The notes: generated by a model not told the origin, from the letters alone. Counted from the first letter of the stretch, positions 37,501 through 49,721 are shown. The stretch is 64,000 nucleotides of DNA from Setaria digitata (GCA_003640385.1 RCAB01000008.1:310001-374000); one strand, 5' to 3'. Numbers and translations are program-made.

Positions 37501-40103
37501 CTCGGGATCAGCGGTGATCCATTTTTGGAATTACGCAACTAATGTAATTCATCCATCTAACCATCCATCCATTATTTATTACTCAAATATTTTTATACAT
37601 TTAAACAACTTTCGATTTACGCTTGTCTCCATACTGTTTCCCATTTTGTTAGCATAAAATGAATTTTATTAAATTTTTAATAGTCCCATGCCAAAATCCA
37701 AGCAAAAATACACAAAATTTGGTATTTAAGTACATTAACGCAGAGTATTCGTAGAATTTTACTTACCAATTAGTGATCGGTATCAAATTTTGAATTTTGA
37801 TCTTAAAAAAAGCGCAACAGCGGAAGAATATGTTTTTCAGAAGCTTGAAAACTAAACGAATATTATGATAAATTGAGATTTCGATTTTATCATTTGGTAA
37901 GAAAGAGTCCGATTTATCCAACAGTTTTGACAATAAATCATACTCGTATAATTTTAATTTACAATGCGGTCAGCAAAGTCTTATATTTCCAGCGCTTCAT
38001 AACAAGTTATCATTAGCCTCCAGAATCCGATGAATTCTGAACTGCCGGCTTCCTGTCGTGCTGCCACTTCACTCTGCTTCATATTGCTTCATCTGCAGTA
38101 GTAACGATCCCGAAGCTAACCTTCTTCGTGAGAAGTTACAAATATCTGCTCGGCGTTGTTAATTCTATCTACTTATTTACATGCAAGTAAAATGAGACTT
38201 AAAAAATTCGAAAAAAAAAAGAAATTTAAAGCACATTTGCACTCTTTTTCAGTTTCTCCGATGGTATGAGCCAATAGTGCCATTACATAACTGGTCAAAA
38301 CTAACAACTTTCAATTTTGATTTTATCTCGTTATGTATTATTTGACGCAAGGAATTAGCAATTTTAAATAACTGCATGAATTAATATAATGAATTAATGA
38401 GATTTATTGAAAGCTTAAATTGTAAGCTATTTGAATGAACTAAACTAAAGCAAAATTTTTTCAAGGAATTTTTCGAAATCCTTGCAAGAATTCTTATCAG
38501 AAACATTTGTCTTAAACATTAAACAAAGCTGTTTAATAATCTTGCTCATTTATAAAATTTTAGTTAAGCATTCGGCAGTTTAAGCAGTATATTATGATTA
38601 CATGTCTTTCAAGCCTATTTAAAAACAGTGTGGATTACCGAGCAGCAGTTACTGCTTTCATTTGATTAATTATAGAAATAAGTTCTGTTACTGAAAATCA
38701 GTTTGTCCTTATACGGATTCTTCCAGTGATTTGATGTGCCATTCATTCGATATGCTGCTACGTTTTTTCGCTTTCAAAACTCTGATGCAACAGCCCAACC
38801 ATAATTAAATGGTATATCTGTCCTAAAGTATAACGAAATATTTGTAAATCTTTCTGATTTACTGGTTTTTTGAAATAGTCTTGCAAAAGACAAGAGCAGC
38901 TACGAATCATTTTTAAGTCTTTTCACCGCTGTGTCAGTTATAAACATTTCGTAGTTTAAGGGAAAAGAAAGTTACTATGATTTATATTTGATATTTTATT
39001 TGCACTAATAGCTTCCAAATTATACTTGATTTTGCAATAACATTTCTTAGTAGATGAAAGGAGCTGAGACAGTGTATTATTTTCAGATTTTGCTCTTAAA
39101 GAAGAAGTCCACAGACGTTAAGTAATCAGTTAGCACAAACTTCTTTCTGATTACTTTTCGTCCATAATAATTGCTGTCTGCTTTGAATGGCCTTCGAACA
39201 AGTAGATTTTAAGAAGAAAAATAAATTCAACTTTGACCCCCCGTTTCCAGGATGAAGGACGCAGAACTGAAGCGAACGAAAATTAGAATAATGAAATATA
39301 AAAAAACTTCATCTGAACGTTCTATTTTGGGGATCGATGATAGTACTGTTGTCTAAGCTCCGCAAATTAAATACTCTGCCAATTAGCGTCTTCCAAGGGT
39401 TATATTAAAGCGAAATGATTTTACAAAGTCACTTGCAAATATGATTTTTGTACACATAATCAAAAGAGACTGATGACTGTTGGTGCTTAATGGAACGTGA
39501 AACAGGACACTAATACGAACTATATTCAGCAGCTCAGTTTTGTGCCTCTAGCCAAGAAATTATATACAGAGTTGTTTTGTCTATTAAAAGTAGCACTTTA
39601 GGAATTCATTACTTTACGGAGTAAATGAAGTTCGTTCTGTCAGTACTCAGCTCGTAGCTTTTGTTTGCAGGCATTAAGTGCATTTGAAATCACAATGAAA
39701 CAATGCTATTCAGAAAGAAATCTATTTTTACTAGTGATAGAAACATTTATGAGTACAGTAGTATCCATAGTTGTTACAAAGAAAGAACAGCCTAAAATTG
39801 ATTCTTAAAATTGAGTATATTGCGAATAAGAAGTTTTATCGTAATTTTGAACTTCTTTTGTGGCTCTTTGTGCAAAAAATACCATTTTCATTTCAGCTAA
39901 TATTTAATAAGTAGAAATTGCACCTTGGCATTTTTATGCTTCAATGGATTTGGTATTTTTCAAGCATCAGTAGCTAAGCATATATTTAACTTACATTTGA
40001 ATGCTATCTAAAAATGATTAAAAAGTTTTTCTCACATTTCGCAACATTAAAAAAAAAGTTTTAAAATTTATGGCCATGAAAACATCTAAATTCTGAGCAT
40101 TCA
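34550..40103. other. Long gene-poor interval
   Basis: A+T-rich sequence with no exon chain on either strand; minus-strand frames at 35987-37323 are short and unsupported. It holds the N-flanked duplication at 35930-36011 and a two-copy 22-bp near-repeat at 34796-34817 and 34839-34860 (tgggtgaaggccttt core). Confidence 0.5.
35930..36011. repeat. 36-bp direct duplication flanking an N (probable assembly join)
   Basis: The same 36 bases, starting tatgcttcatg and ending attatagtct, occur at 35930-35965 and 35976-36011. An N at 35966 and a repeat of tcacacaac lie between them. The layout matches the duplication at 16566-16729. Confidence 0.85.
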
Positions 40104-43100
40104 TCATGGTCTTCTATATGTTATTATTGGGTTTACTTTCTGAAATATAAAAGGCACCAGCCAATAATAGGTTAGAATAATAAGGAAAAAAGAGAACGAT
40201 AATTCCGATGCTGCAGAAATGTTTGAAGAATTTTGAGATATTTTGGAAGGTAGAGGCTTAAATTTATCCTTAACGCAACAACTTTGTGGTTTGTATTTTG
40301 ATCCGGAAATATTGTCATTTGTAGCAACCATATTTTGTAATAAAGTTGTTGTCTCTGCTTTCTTCTCAGTGGTTGTGCCATGCAATACTACCGGAGAAGA
40401 AGCTAAAAAAGCAAAACTGATATCCAAGTTTTCAGTGATAACCGAATCAAAATAAGGAAAATACAAGTAACTCACTTGTATCAGAATGCAGCTTCAAAAC
40501 TTTTCGATCTGCAAGTAACAATTTTAACATTGTAGTGATTGAAGAAAATATAGAATTAAAGCTGCACAACTGATTTCATAAATGACTGATAAGATAACGA
40601 AAAAGTTTTCTTTCTTTTAATGCGAAATTTGATCTTTGAAAATTAGAGCGATTAGAGTAAGCCGATAATTAAATTTATCTATGAGGGTTTACTGTTAAAA
40701 GCGGGAATGAATCCATAAGCGCTGTTATTTATTCGACCGCTGACGAAAACGAGGTATAGACCGTCAGCATAGAAGAAGTGAAAACCAGATGGTACGGTAC
40801 CGGATGCATAATAAAATGAACCGTTAAGAAATGGCAAGGGAGCAAATGATAAGCTAATTTCACCGTCAAAATAAGCACTTGACATTGCTTTATGATCTGC
40901 TATAACCTGAAAAATATATGCTTAATATACAAAAGGACCAAAATCAGGAAGAAAGTAAGGTAACGTCATTAGATCAGATAATCCGACCTGTGCGTCTTCT
41001 GAGAGATTTCTATGCAATAACGGGTAATACTAAAATAAGAAAAATGTTTATTTCTTAATTGCAACAATTGAAAGAGACTTACAGTTATTTGATTACTGTC
41101 GCTGGGCACAATAACTGGAATCATACCAGAAATGAACTGTGAAATGGCTGGGACTTCGTGCAAATATGCCCCTTCCTCATAGTTTAACATTCCGACACTG
41201 TAGCCGCCATAACGAATAACATTTAACATGATTCTCAAAAAATGTTTATTTTGCGATTTTGAAATCTGTAATCGGTTGCTTCATATGGTAGTATCGTTTC
41301 AATACGACTTCAGTTGCAATATTTCAAAACCACCAAGCGCAAAAGTTATAAGTAAAGCATTCTAAAAGACTTAAAATAAAATGAACTGGATTTAAAAAGA
41401 AGAACTAATCATATTTGACTCTTATATAAGCTTAGAAGATTTATACCACGCTAGTACAATTAACTCCTAAAATACGTAGCAAACAAGATGTGCAAGGAGA
41501 AATATATAATATACTCATACATGGTACTTATTGCAGCCATGTTTCCGTACTCGTTAAAAGCGATTAAATTAGATATATCAGCCAAACTGGGTATCAGACG
41601 CTTCCAGTTAATAATTTTGTTCACACCTTGAATCGAAATTTCTGCTGATTCGCACTCAGCAGATGGCATCGTCAGCAAATAATATTTTCCAGTAAGCAAT
41701 GGTGCTACATGTTCTTCCTGCACAAGCAACTTGCTGCAGTCTATAATGCAAGTCGTAATCGTTTTAAATTTCTCTTAGAGTTAGCTCGAAAATTTCTGCA
41801 GACTATTTTAATTTATGCCTAACCGGTCTCCGAGCAGTGTTTCTTTACTATTTTCTTCGGGAAAACAGCTTAGCTGAAGGAAATTGAAACCATTCGTTTA
41901 TATGGGTAGCAGTTGACAAACACACCTGTCACTGGCACTGCACTTGGCATGAAGCATCCGAAATCGGACACGTTCGATCCTTTCACTGTTGGAAGTTCAA
42001 GCACTGCAGCGACAATGACGAAAGTGTCATCGCTGTCTGCCCGTAATGTGATGTTTTCACCTGATGAGCGAAATACCAGCATTTTACCTCTCTACAATGT
42101 AACTATTCAAGCAAACTGGTCTTGGCCCGCTTTGTCCTAGTTTCTTTTTCGCGATTAGAATCAAAGTACTATGTATTGGAACTGCTTTAAAACAAGTCAG
42201 CATAAGTCAGTTGATCAGCAAAAAAATTTTAAAGAGAAAACAAACTTGGACAATATGCGAGCAGGCGCAAGAAGATGCTTCACGGATCAAGCTGAGAGTG
42301 ATACGTTGAACGGGGGTGGGTATCGTTGGCATCAAATAAATAAACGTTGAACCGGATAGGGCTGATGCTGGCAATGCAAAAGCGTAATGATTTCCTGCCA
42401 TCGATATCGGCAGCACTGAAACGATTCCGGAATCGACTGATGGCATTTCGTTGTTTCAATATAAATATTAGTCCAAGACGATTAAAAATTTATTGTTTTT
42501 TAATTGTCAAATGTTTAATTTAGATCGGTTAGAATCATAGCAGACTGTTGGCGGTACGTTTCAGGAAAATTTAATTTAATCTTAAAATGCTTTCTTCATT
42601 CACGGTAATCTTTTAATGAACGAATGGAGAAGAAAATAAAAACCAAGGAAGCTGTCACGTGCACCAGTAGCGTCTTCGTTATGAGCCAAAAGAGACACCA
42701 GTACTGAGGAATGAACAACGATTCGGGCATCTTCGTATGAATGCAAACCATTGCTGATGCTGTCCAAAATTACCGATCTGTTAAATTCAAACTGAAAAAA
42801 AAGAATTTAAATCGAAGAACACATGCGCCATAGAAATCATTTTTTTACACTCAGTCGAATTTGTGCTAGAAAAAAAGAAAAAACCAAACCTTTCTGAGTA
42901 AATTAGCTACAAGCAAAAACTCAACAGATGAAGAATATTGCATGTCTCCTACACTGCTTTAATTCTAATTTCTTTGAGGTACCGATGGGGTGTTATACTC
43001 GACTATAATCTTGTTCCTTTCCATTGCATCTGTCTAATTAGCAAGATTTTCTCACACTAACTGCTTTATTTTCACTGGTTTTTATCATAAGAACTGCAGT

Positions 43101-43675
43101 TTATTTCAGTTGTGAAGTCTGTGTTTTTCCCGAGAGAACTGTTTTGAGTACGAGTACCACATTGGAATTACAGCCAAGTCAAGGCAATTCCGAAGCTTGA
43201 GGAGGGAGAAATAGACAAACAGATCGACTCTAATTGACATGTTGATAAAATGTTACTGTTTTTTTTTAACTGAAAAGGTTAGCTTGTTCGAGCAAATTTA
43301 TTTAACTTGATTTTACAAGTCAGTGAGTTTTTGAGGTTCTACAAAAGTGATATATAGTTCTATAAGCTTGATAAATGAGAATAATCTGCTGCAAAAATGG
43401 TTATAATATAAAGTTACCAGAACAGTGCTTAGCACTTTGACGTGCAGAGTTGTAGTACGTCGTATTGCTGTAATTTTATCATCAATACTATGAAATTCAG
43501 GATATTCGACAGTGATGATAGCATGCCTCTTCGTATCAGGGTTGATAATATTCAGTGTAGCTTTTACTCCGCTGGATCCGCTGTTATTTGGTGGATATAC
43601 GAATACAAACTCGCGGCCGTACGTATCCATATCGGTAATACAAATCACCACAAGACATATAGCTGCAGTGAACAT
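40104..43675 (-). CDS. IgGFc-binding N-terminal-domain protein with C-terminal membrane anchor
   Basis: Nine exons right to left: 43675-43418, 42791-42644, 42436-42246, 42091-41926, 41740-41521, 41233-41083, 41029-40988, 40906-40693 and 40474-40104; all in phase, 586 residues. A signal peptide (MFTAAICLVVICITDMDTYG) is followed by REFVFVYPPN, the usual opening of the IgGFc_binding domain. Family features include IINPDTKRHAIITVEYPEF, VHSSVLVSLLAHNE, DSFL before ISMAGNHYAFALP, MLVFRSSGENITLRADSDDT, LLTGKYYLLTMP and QFISGMIPVIVPSDSNQI. The last exon adds a linker with Asn sequons and a hydrophobic segment at 555-574 (LSFSFFLIILTYYWLVPFIF), then a short basic tail, predicting a type I surface protein. 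Nematodes have many secreted or membrane members; in mammals the domain is in FCGBP. Function in worms is unknown. Uncertain points: exon 1 could end 21 bases earlier at AAA|GTGCTA, and the link from exon 8 (AACA|GTAAAC) to exon 9 is the weakest; without it the protein stops at 40679. Confidence 0.84.
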
Positions 43676-43716
43676 TAAACTTCAACAGATAGTTTAAGAA
43701 TGAGGTTGAAAAGAAT

Positions 43717-43748
43717 CTGAAGGGACAATTCTTGAATTGTCCCTTCAG
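43717..43748. repeat. Perfect 15-bp inverted repeat with 2-nt spacer
   Basis: Left arm ctgaagggacaattc, spacer tt, right arm gaattgtcccttcag. It begins 42 bp upstream of the IgGFc gene's ATG, so in the mRNA it would form a tight 5' hairpin if transcribed. With so short a spacer it may instead be an extruding palindrome. Confidence 0.9.
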
Positions 43749-44359
43749 AAAGGTTGATCTGGCTTCCATAATACTTCTAATGAGGCTTTACTCTCACTTA
43801 CATGTCTTCTTCAAATATTGGAATATGTGACGTTCAGCGGTTAGCACTAATCGAAAAGCTAATCTCTTATGTTTCAATATTTGATTGCAAAAAATCTCTA
43901 GAAGTTAACATTTTTTCTGTCACTTTCAGTTTTTCTAGAATTAAATTGATCTTGTTTAGGATCAAGATGTGAGCTTAGAATGACACGATTTAATGAGTGG
44001 TTTTAGTTAGATCTTTTTTTCGACTTTGCATTGATTTAAAACTGTCTAGACGTAAGAAATTGGTTTTACTAGCAAATGATTCTGCTTTTATGGTATTTTG
44101 AAGTCAAAACAACTCATACTAGAAAAATCTAAGTTTGAATTACCTATGAATGTCGTTTGCCGAAGGAAATAAACCATTGCAGTAGCTGGCAAGAATTTTG
44201 TAAATAGAATCATTTTCTAAATGTATTGCATGCAGGTCTGTTTGCCAACAGTCATTTTATCAGTTCGTTTAAGTGTCGAAATAATTTCTTATCAGAAATT
44301 TTACTGAAATAGATTTGAAAGAGTTGTGTAATTAGTGTAGAACAATAGCGTTAGTAAAA

Positions 44360-44871
44360 TTATATACAGTAAACATCTTTTAATGAAATTTTTTTCAGGT
44401 CAAAAAATAGTTTTTGGAATATTTGAAGGCTTGCGCCAAGCTTAATTTTATATCTCATAAGCAAAAGGAAATTGTGTTGCTCGATAATGGTTGTTGTTCG
44501 GTGCTGCTCTTTCAGAATAAAAGTAATTGAAGAACAATTAAACAGTTTAGATCGCGGCATTGGAAAATTTCGAAATGAAAGATAAACAGTAGGATAAGTC
44601 ATCACTTACACTGCTTATGCATGGTCATATTTTTAGAGCCAAGATTTAATTTAAAATTTAAGAAAGTAAGGTTAAGTAAGCTAAGTCATCATTCACCTGG
44701 AAGAAAATTGATGAAGCCGTAAATTTCTTTGTCACTGAGCTTGATAAAGATGTGTTCGATTACTGTCATAAGATGTTGCAAAACTTTCACGTTCAAGTAT
44801 CGTATGGATTTTGAGGCCCTTTTATTAATTGAATCAGGATTTTTGAGCTCATTACCGAAATTGAGAACCAT
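44360..44871 (-). CDS. Unrecognised 107-residue protein, two exons
   Basis: Exon 1 is 44871-44697, starting MVLNFGNELKNPDSINK and ending EIYGFINFLP, with donor CCAG|GTGAAT. The ATG lies 7 nt after an acceptor-like TTCATTCGCAG, a good candidate trans-splice site, which supports this start. Exon 2 is 44508-44360 after acceptor TTTTATTCTGAAAG; it is in phase and reads EQHRTTTIIEQHNFLLLMRY to KDVYCI and TAA. An alternative, weaker acceptor nearer exon 1 would add about 35 residues. The protein is predicted helical and without a signal peptide or clear membrane helix. No family is recognised. It sits between two minus-strand genes, about 0.7 kb from each, which is far for an operon. Confidence 0.38.
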
Positions 44872-45601
44872 TTATTGCTGCGAATGAACTATGAACTTTT
44901 CAGTTTAGCATCGTTGAAAAAGTTTTGTTTTATAAAATCTTTAAATAGCTTTTTTGAGGTATAAAGTGACTCACCACTTCTGATAATTGTAACAAGCTTA
45001 TTCTGGTGATTTTGTCACTCTGTCCAATAAAACATTAAAATGTTAGCATATTTATTTTTGACAAATGTAAAATTATCAAAAATTAAGAGAAATTCAATCG
45101 ATTGTCCATCATCATACTGAATAAAAAATCCTCACTATAACATTTCTAAGAAAATTCAGATTCATTAAAGAATAACGATGACACAGAGGAGCAAGAAGCA
45201 TGAAGAAAAGATCGAAATCAATAAAAAGAAGGCGGTTGAAAAATAAAACTGCAACTTGATTAAAAATTCAAAAAATTATAAAGTGTAAAATGGAGCAGAA
45301 TTAATAAGATAAGCCTATTAATGTCACCCTTATTATAGGCATAATGAGGTCATAACCCTGCTAAGATGCTGTTTGTGTAAGATTTTTGAGTTTTTCAATT
45401 TTTCGAGCACAGATACACCGTCTATAGCCATTAAACTTGTTTAAGACCTTTGAAAGTCATAAAATGAATAAATGCGAGTTCAGAACTTTTTCAAATTTCA
45501 AGAAGCTTTCTTAATGATTTCAAGCAATGTTTGACAGTTTTCCGTTCTAAAATGAAGATAGTTAAATGCAAACATGAATAAAAACAAGATTTAGTTGAAG
45601 T

Positions 45602-47167
45602 TTAGCCTTTTTTGTGTTTATTAGTTCCTGTAGTCTCTTCAGCAACAGAATAATTCTGATCTATACGGTCTTTCTCAAATGTTTTCATCAGAATGGCAGC
45701 GGTCAAAACACCGGAGAGCAGCAGTGATATGAAACTCCACGACAACCAGAACGTTGATGACCTTTCACAGCCTTCTGGACATGACAGCAGCGATGGCTGT
45801 TTGCTAGTTTTAATCGTTTTCTAAAATACTAATAGATTTACGCTGTGCAATTTAGAAATGAGTTTGTGTCATAACTACCGTATCTTTGCCATCTTATTTC
45901 AGCCTTACTTTTTTGTACTAAGTATCTTGCACTTATTGTATAAGTAGTTAAAATTAATTGACTTCTTCGTTATCACTCTGTCATTTTCATGCTAAAATCA
46001 CCTATAATCTACAAGTTCACAGTTGCTTTCTTTTAAATAAGTTAATATTAGACTTACGAAAGAAGCAGAAACAAAACTCGTTACTGTTTCATTGATAATT
46101 TGTCTTGTTAAAAGGTGAACATTATTATCAACATTATAACGCCCCATGTGTTTTACCATTCGATCGATACTTTTCTAAAAATTAAAAGAATAATGAAATG
46201 AATGGTAATAATCATTGAATGATTTAAGAAGTAAATGAAGAAAGGCGAAGCAGAATGATAAAAGCTAATTTTCAAAGAAAGATCATTTGTTCTTTTTTTA
46301 GGAATATCTGAACTCTAAAACTTACTTTTGCTATCTCATCAGACGCTGGTAACCTTCCATAATATTGCTTTGTCGCTATTAAAACATTTACCGGAAATGA
46401 AAGTTTTTGCTTATTAAAGAAAACCAAGAGTAAATGAAAAATAATTGACTAATCTGCATTACAAATTTCATTTCACTGATTTAATGTTGCATATTTTTGA
46501 AGCTTTTTTTAAGTGCGTCAAAATTTCAAGCAGAAAGACCAACTTGTGAAATGTATTAACTGAATTGCAACCTGCAGATTCCAAATTTACCAAGAAGCTA
46601 AACTCTTGCAACCCCATTTCACTATATGCTATGCCAATAAGTCTATTCTTATTTGTTCATTGATTCAATCAAGCAAAGGAACCTGCGTGGTAACATATCG
46701 TAAGATAACACCCATAAGTGCTTTGCCAAAAAACTGAGCAGTTTTATTCCAGCATAATAGATTCTATAACAACAAAGAAGGCACAAACTGCTTCAGAATT
46801 CGTTGGAACCAATAGCACTTTACAAATTCAGTTTCCTGATCTTATAGTCATCTGAATACTTCAAAACACACTGAACATTTCAAAAGTATATTGTTAGGTT
46901 TCATTTTCAGCCTTCGAAAGTAGAAAAAATGTGTTGTTAGTGATCTGTTCTGAGCAGTGGATCACAATCAGTGTTGGTTTATTCCAGCCAAAGACTTTTC
47001 GGCACAATTAATCTAAATGAGCGTTGAAAGAAAATGATAACCTCGTCAAACTTGGCTGTGCAATGCGAGTTGCATCCTTCCAAGAACCGATCCTCGAGCT
47101 CTCCTGCACAAACCGTTGTTAGTGAAAACAGAAGTAACGGAACGCCACTCATATAACAGTGCTTCAT
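45602..47167 (-). CDS. Unrecognised single-pass type I membrane protein
   Basis: Four exons: 47167-46996, 46375-46326, 46174-46058 and 45820-45602, giving 185 residues. Acceptors are TTTTAATAG, ATTTTTAG and TATTTTAG. Donors AAAA|GTAAGT and TTTC|GTAAGT are strong; the first, AAAA|GTCTTT, is weak and an undetected small exon is possible. The N-terminus is a signal peptide (GVPLLLFSLTTVCAG), then a short ectodomain with two C-x3-C pairs (C32/C36 and C127/C131), one sequon at N102, and a helical stretch (SDEIAKKSIDRMVKHMGRY). A transmembrane helix spans 137-159 (FWLSWSFISLLLSGVLTAAIL), followed by a basic tail KHKKG. I recognise no family. The architecture suggests a small surface or secretory-pathway protein. 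Confidence 0.6.
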
Positions 47168-48766
47168 TGGATTAACAGAAGAAGCGCATGACACTACAAA
47201 TGCAATTTGATTAGTAATTTAGAAATAAATAAATAATATTTGACGACATAATGCAGTGAAATCTTTTAGGCAATAGTTACTGATAAATTCTTGGTAGTGA
47301 TTGATAACGGCAATGAAAACGATGATATGTCTTTATGCAAGTGATTGCACGGAATCGGCTTTGCCCTAACTATACTCACTCTAAAATAAATCAAGAATAT
47401 ATTTCTATATTTGGAAAAAATTTCCACCTCAAACAAAAATTTTTTAAATAATTTCAAGAAACTGAATTAAGAACTAAAATTGCATAGGAAAAGATTTATG
47501 GTGTTTATTACCTCAGCTGGAGTATAGCGTAGTACAGATCACTAAACAGTGTAGTGATAAATTTTCTTCATTAACTTATAAATAATAAAATGAATGCATG
47601 GTAGGCGATTTGTGTTAGACTGAAGAAATCAAGAAAAAGAAACTGAAGTTCTGAGGTATTCAAACAATTTCCGTGATGTGCTACTAGCGACGCAAAAATT
47701 GCTAGACATTTTTGCACCTGCAGTTAGCAACTCATGGTTTATTTTAGAAAAGCGAAGTTTTGGGTTTGTGTATCACTGCACTTCCTCCTGCAAATCGCAC
47801 TTGAAGAATTGACTTTCTTCTGCCCCACTCATCAACGAAGATAGAATTTTGGCTGTGTGTAATCCTCATTGGTTTAAATTTCCATTAATGACAGCTATCT
47901 AGCCTTAAATCATGGATTTTAAGCAATTTAAATGTATTAAATTCGAATAGCTAATAATTCAGCTAATTTAAAACCGGGAATAAGAAGAGGAATTCTACAA
48001 TCTCATAGGTCAAATTGAAGATAATAGAGAGGTCACCTGTCCAATGAGCAGAAAGAATAAGCCAGCACGTCGTTTATTTACATTATACATTATAACTAAC
48101 TCGATTTCGTGATTAAAATATGCTGAAAATTTTCGAAAATAGTAAATCCCGTTGCACAAGAATGAGACTCGTGTAAACAAAATAGTTCTCTCGATGACAG
48201 ACATTTCTCTTTTTCCATTCTCTCCAAACGAACAATCTCGATTTCAGCAATGTATTGCCACTGTCTGTGTGTCTCTGATGTACATTGTACAGGTATATAT
48301 ATTCATATTCCATGCAGGTAGGTATGCTAGCAGCAACTTCGTTTCCTGTTAAAAATCGATGTTAACGTCACCAACTGTCATCGTGATGATCATCGAAATT
48401 GTTTCTTTGTATCACTGATTCCGACATGATCATATTATGCATTAGTTTTGAGAGAGCGACTAATTCTCTTCGAAAAGTGAATCGATTTTATTCATGAAAG
48501 AAGTTCAGAATCAATTAGCACACAAATACAATTCACACATTGAAAGTTTATCTTTTTTCTTTAACTGCACCATTGTGGAGAATAAAAATCGGTGCTGTTG
48601 TCGTAATACAAATAGTTAGTTCTGTCAACTACAGTCAGTGAATGTCGCACATTAGAAAAAAAGGCTTTGAATTGAGCTCTGTGCTTAAGACTGTACACAT
48701 CAGCAAATGAGCATCATTCTGATCAGTAGAAAGTTATAACTCACTACATCTTTGTTGCTATCATCT
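47168..48766. other. Intergenic interval between divergent genes
   Basis: This is likely the shared upstream region of the minus-strand membrane protein and the plus-strand small gene. Minus-strand frames at 47266-47457, 48010-48204 and 48113-48313 have no splice chain or domain. Nothing else is recognised. Confidence 0.45.
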
Positions 48767-48776
48767 TATCTTTCAG
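48767..48776 (+). promoter_or_regulatory. Candidate trans-splice acceptor
   Basis: CTTATCTTTCAG ends at 48776, 15 nt before the ATG of the next gene. No upstream coding exon joins to it, so a spliced-leader acceptor is the simplest reading. Confidence 0.45.
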
Positions 48777-48791
48777 AGGAGACATATTTCG

Positions 48792-49046
48792 ATGAGTCAA
48801 TTGCTAAATAATAACCTCAGCAGTGAGGTGGTTGCACAGTTTCGATTACTTGTCATCATTTTGGCAAGTACCCTGAGTATCATTTTGACCTTCGCGACCT
48901 TTCTCGAGTTCTGCACTGGCAAAGCAGAGCCTATTATTTTGGAAGATAGTATGTTAGGTCAGAACAGTGAAATCAGGTTGTGTCCAATATGTAAATTTTC
49001 AAAGCCACAAATGTATAATGACGAAGACAACATGCTGCATGTGTAA
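48792..49046 (+). CDS. Small membrane protein with a CxxC pair, single exon
   Basis: 84 residues from ATG to TAA without an intron, preceded by an acceptor-like TTTCAG. A hydrophobic helix lies at about 19-38 (LLVIILASTLSIILTFATFL). The C-terminal half is hydrophilic and contains CPIC (C64, C67) and an acidic run (YNDEDN). There is no cleavable signal peptide, so it would be a signal anchor or tail-in membrane protein. The frame is richer in G+C than its surroundings, which supports coding. Family not recognised. It may be one exon of a larger gene. Confidence 0.5.
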   Translation: MSQLLNNNLSSEVVAQFRLLVIILASTLSIILTFATFLEFCTGKAEPIILEDSMLGQNSEIRLCPICKFSKPQMYNDEDNMLHV

Positions 49047-49451
49047 TGCTGAATGTAAACACAAATTTGAAAGCATCTGAGGAGACGTCAGTTCTTTTAT
49101 GTTGGTTCCACTGTATTTGTGGGATATTTTCCTGGAATTAAGAGCAAACTTTTTCTATCACGTGCTTTCCAGTTTCAAACTTGCATCGTCGAAATGATCG
49201 TCACTTTTCTGGCATATCGCGAGTAAGTTCTAGAATGGGATTGCCGTGAATATGTTGCACAACTGAGACCTATTGCTCGAAATTAGGCTGCAAATTTACT
49301 TTTCCCAGAAGCAAAATTTGTCAAAGCATTAAGGAAGGAGCATTTTTTAAACATAATTAAATACTGTCACGCTGCCAGACTATGTAAGAAATGCTTTGCA
49401 GCTTTAAAAGCAAAAAGAACTTTAATTTTTTTTTTTCCAAAAAGACTCAGC

Positions 49452-49721
49452 TCAAATAATTGAATCCGTGTAAGGAGATTCTGAAGGGTCACGGTGACTT
49501 TTTGGTTCCTGAGTTTCAAGATGTCGTCTCCCTGGAGCATCAATCCTTCTGCCCTTATAAAGTGCTAAAGCGCAAGACGTTTGCAATCCAAACATTCGTT
49601 TATCCGAAACTTGCCAGGCCAAACCATTGATTCCTCTTACCGGAATCAATGGGCGCACTAACAATCCCAGCTTCCTTAACGCCTTTTCGGAGTAGCTGCT
49701 TGCAACTATATAGCCAATCAT
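49452..49721 (-). CDS. Uncharacterised 89-residue ORF
   Basis: ATG to TGA, beginning MIGYIVASSYSEKALRKLG and ending ESPYTDSII, with an in-frame TAA shortly upstream. Codon composition is clearly more G+C-rich than the flanks, which favours real or formerly real coding. The middle is basic with GRR-type clusters and the end is hydrophilic. No splice sites, signal peptide or domain are evident. An 11-bp inverted repeat lies inside it. It could equally be an exon of an unseen gene. Confidence 0.32.
   Translation of the reverse strand: MIGYIVASSYSEKALRKLGLLVRPLIPVRGINGLAWQVSDKRMFGLQTSCALALYKGRRIDAPGRRHLETQEPKSHRDPSESPYTDSII
49624..49652. repeat. Perfect 11-bp inverted repeat with 7-nt loop
   Basis: ccattgattcc, loop tcttacc, ggaatcaatgg, inside the 89-codon minus-strand ORF. 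In RNA from either strand it forms a simple hairpin. No U-run follows. Confidence 0.85.
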
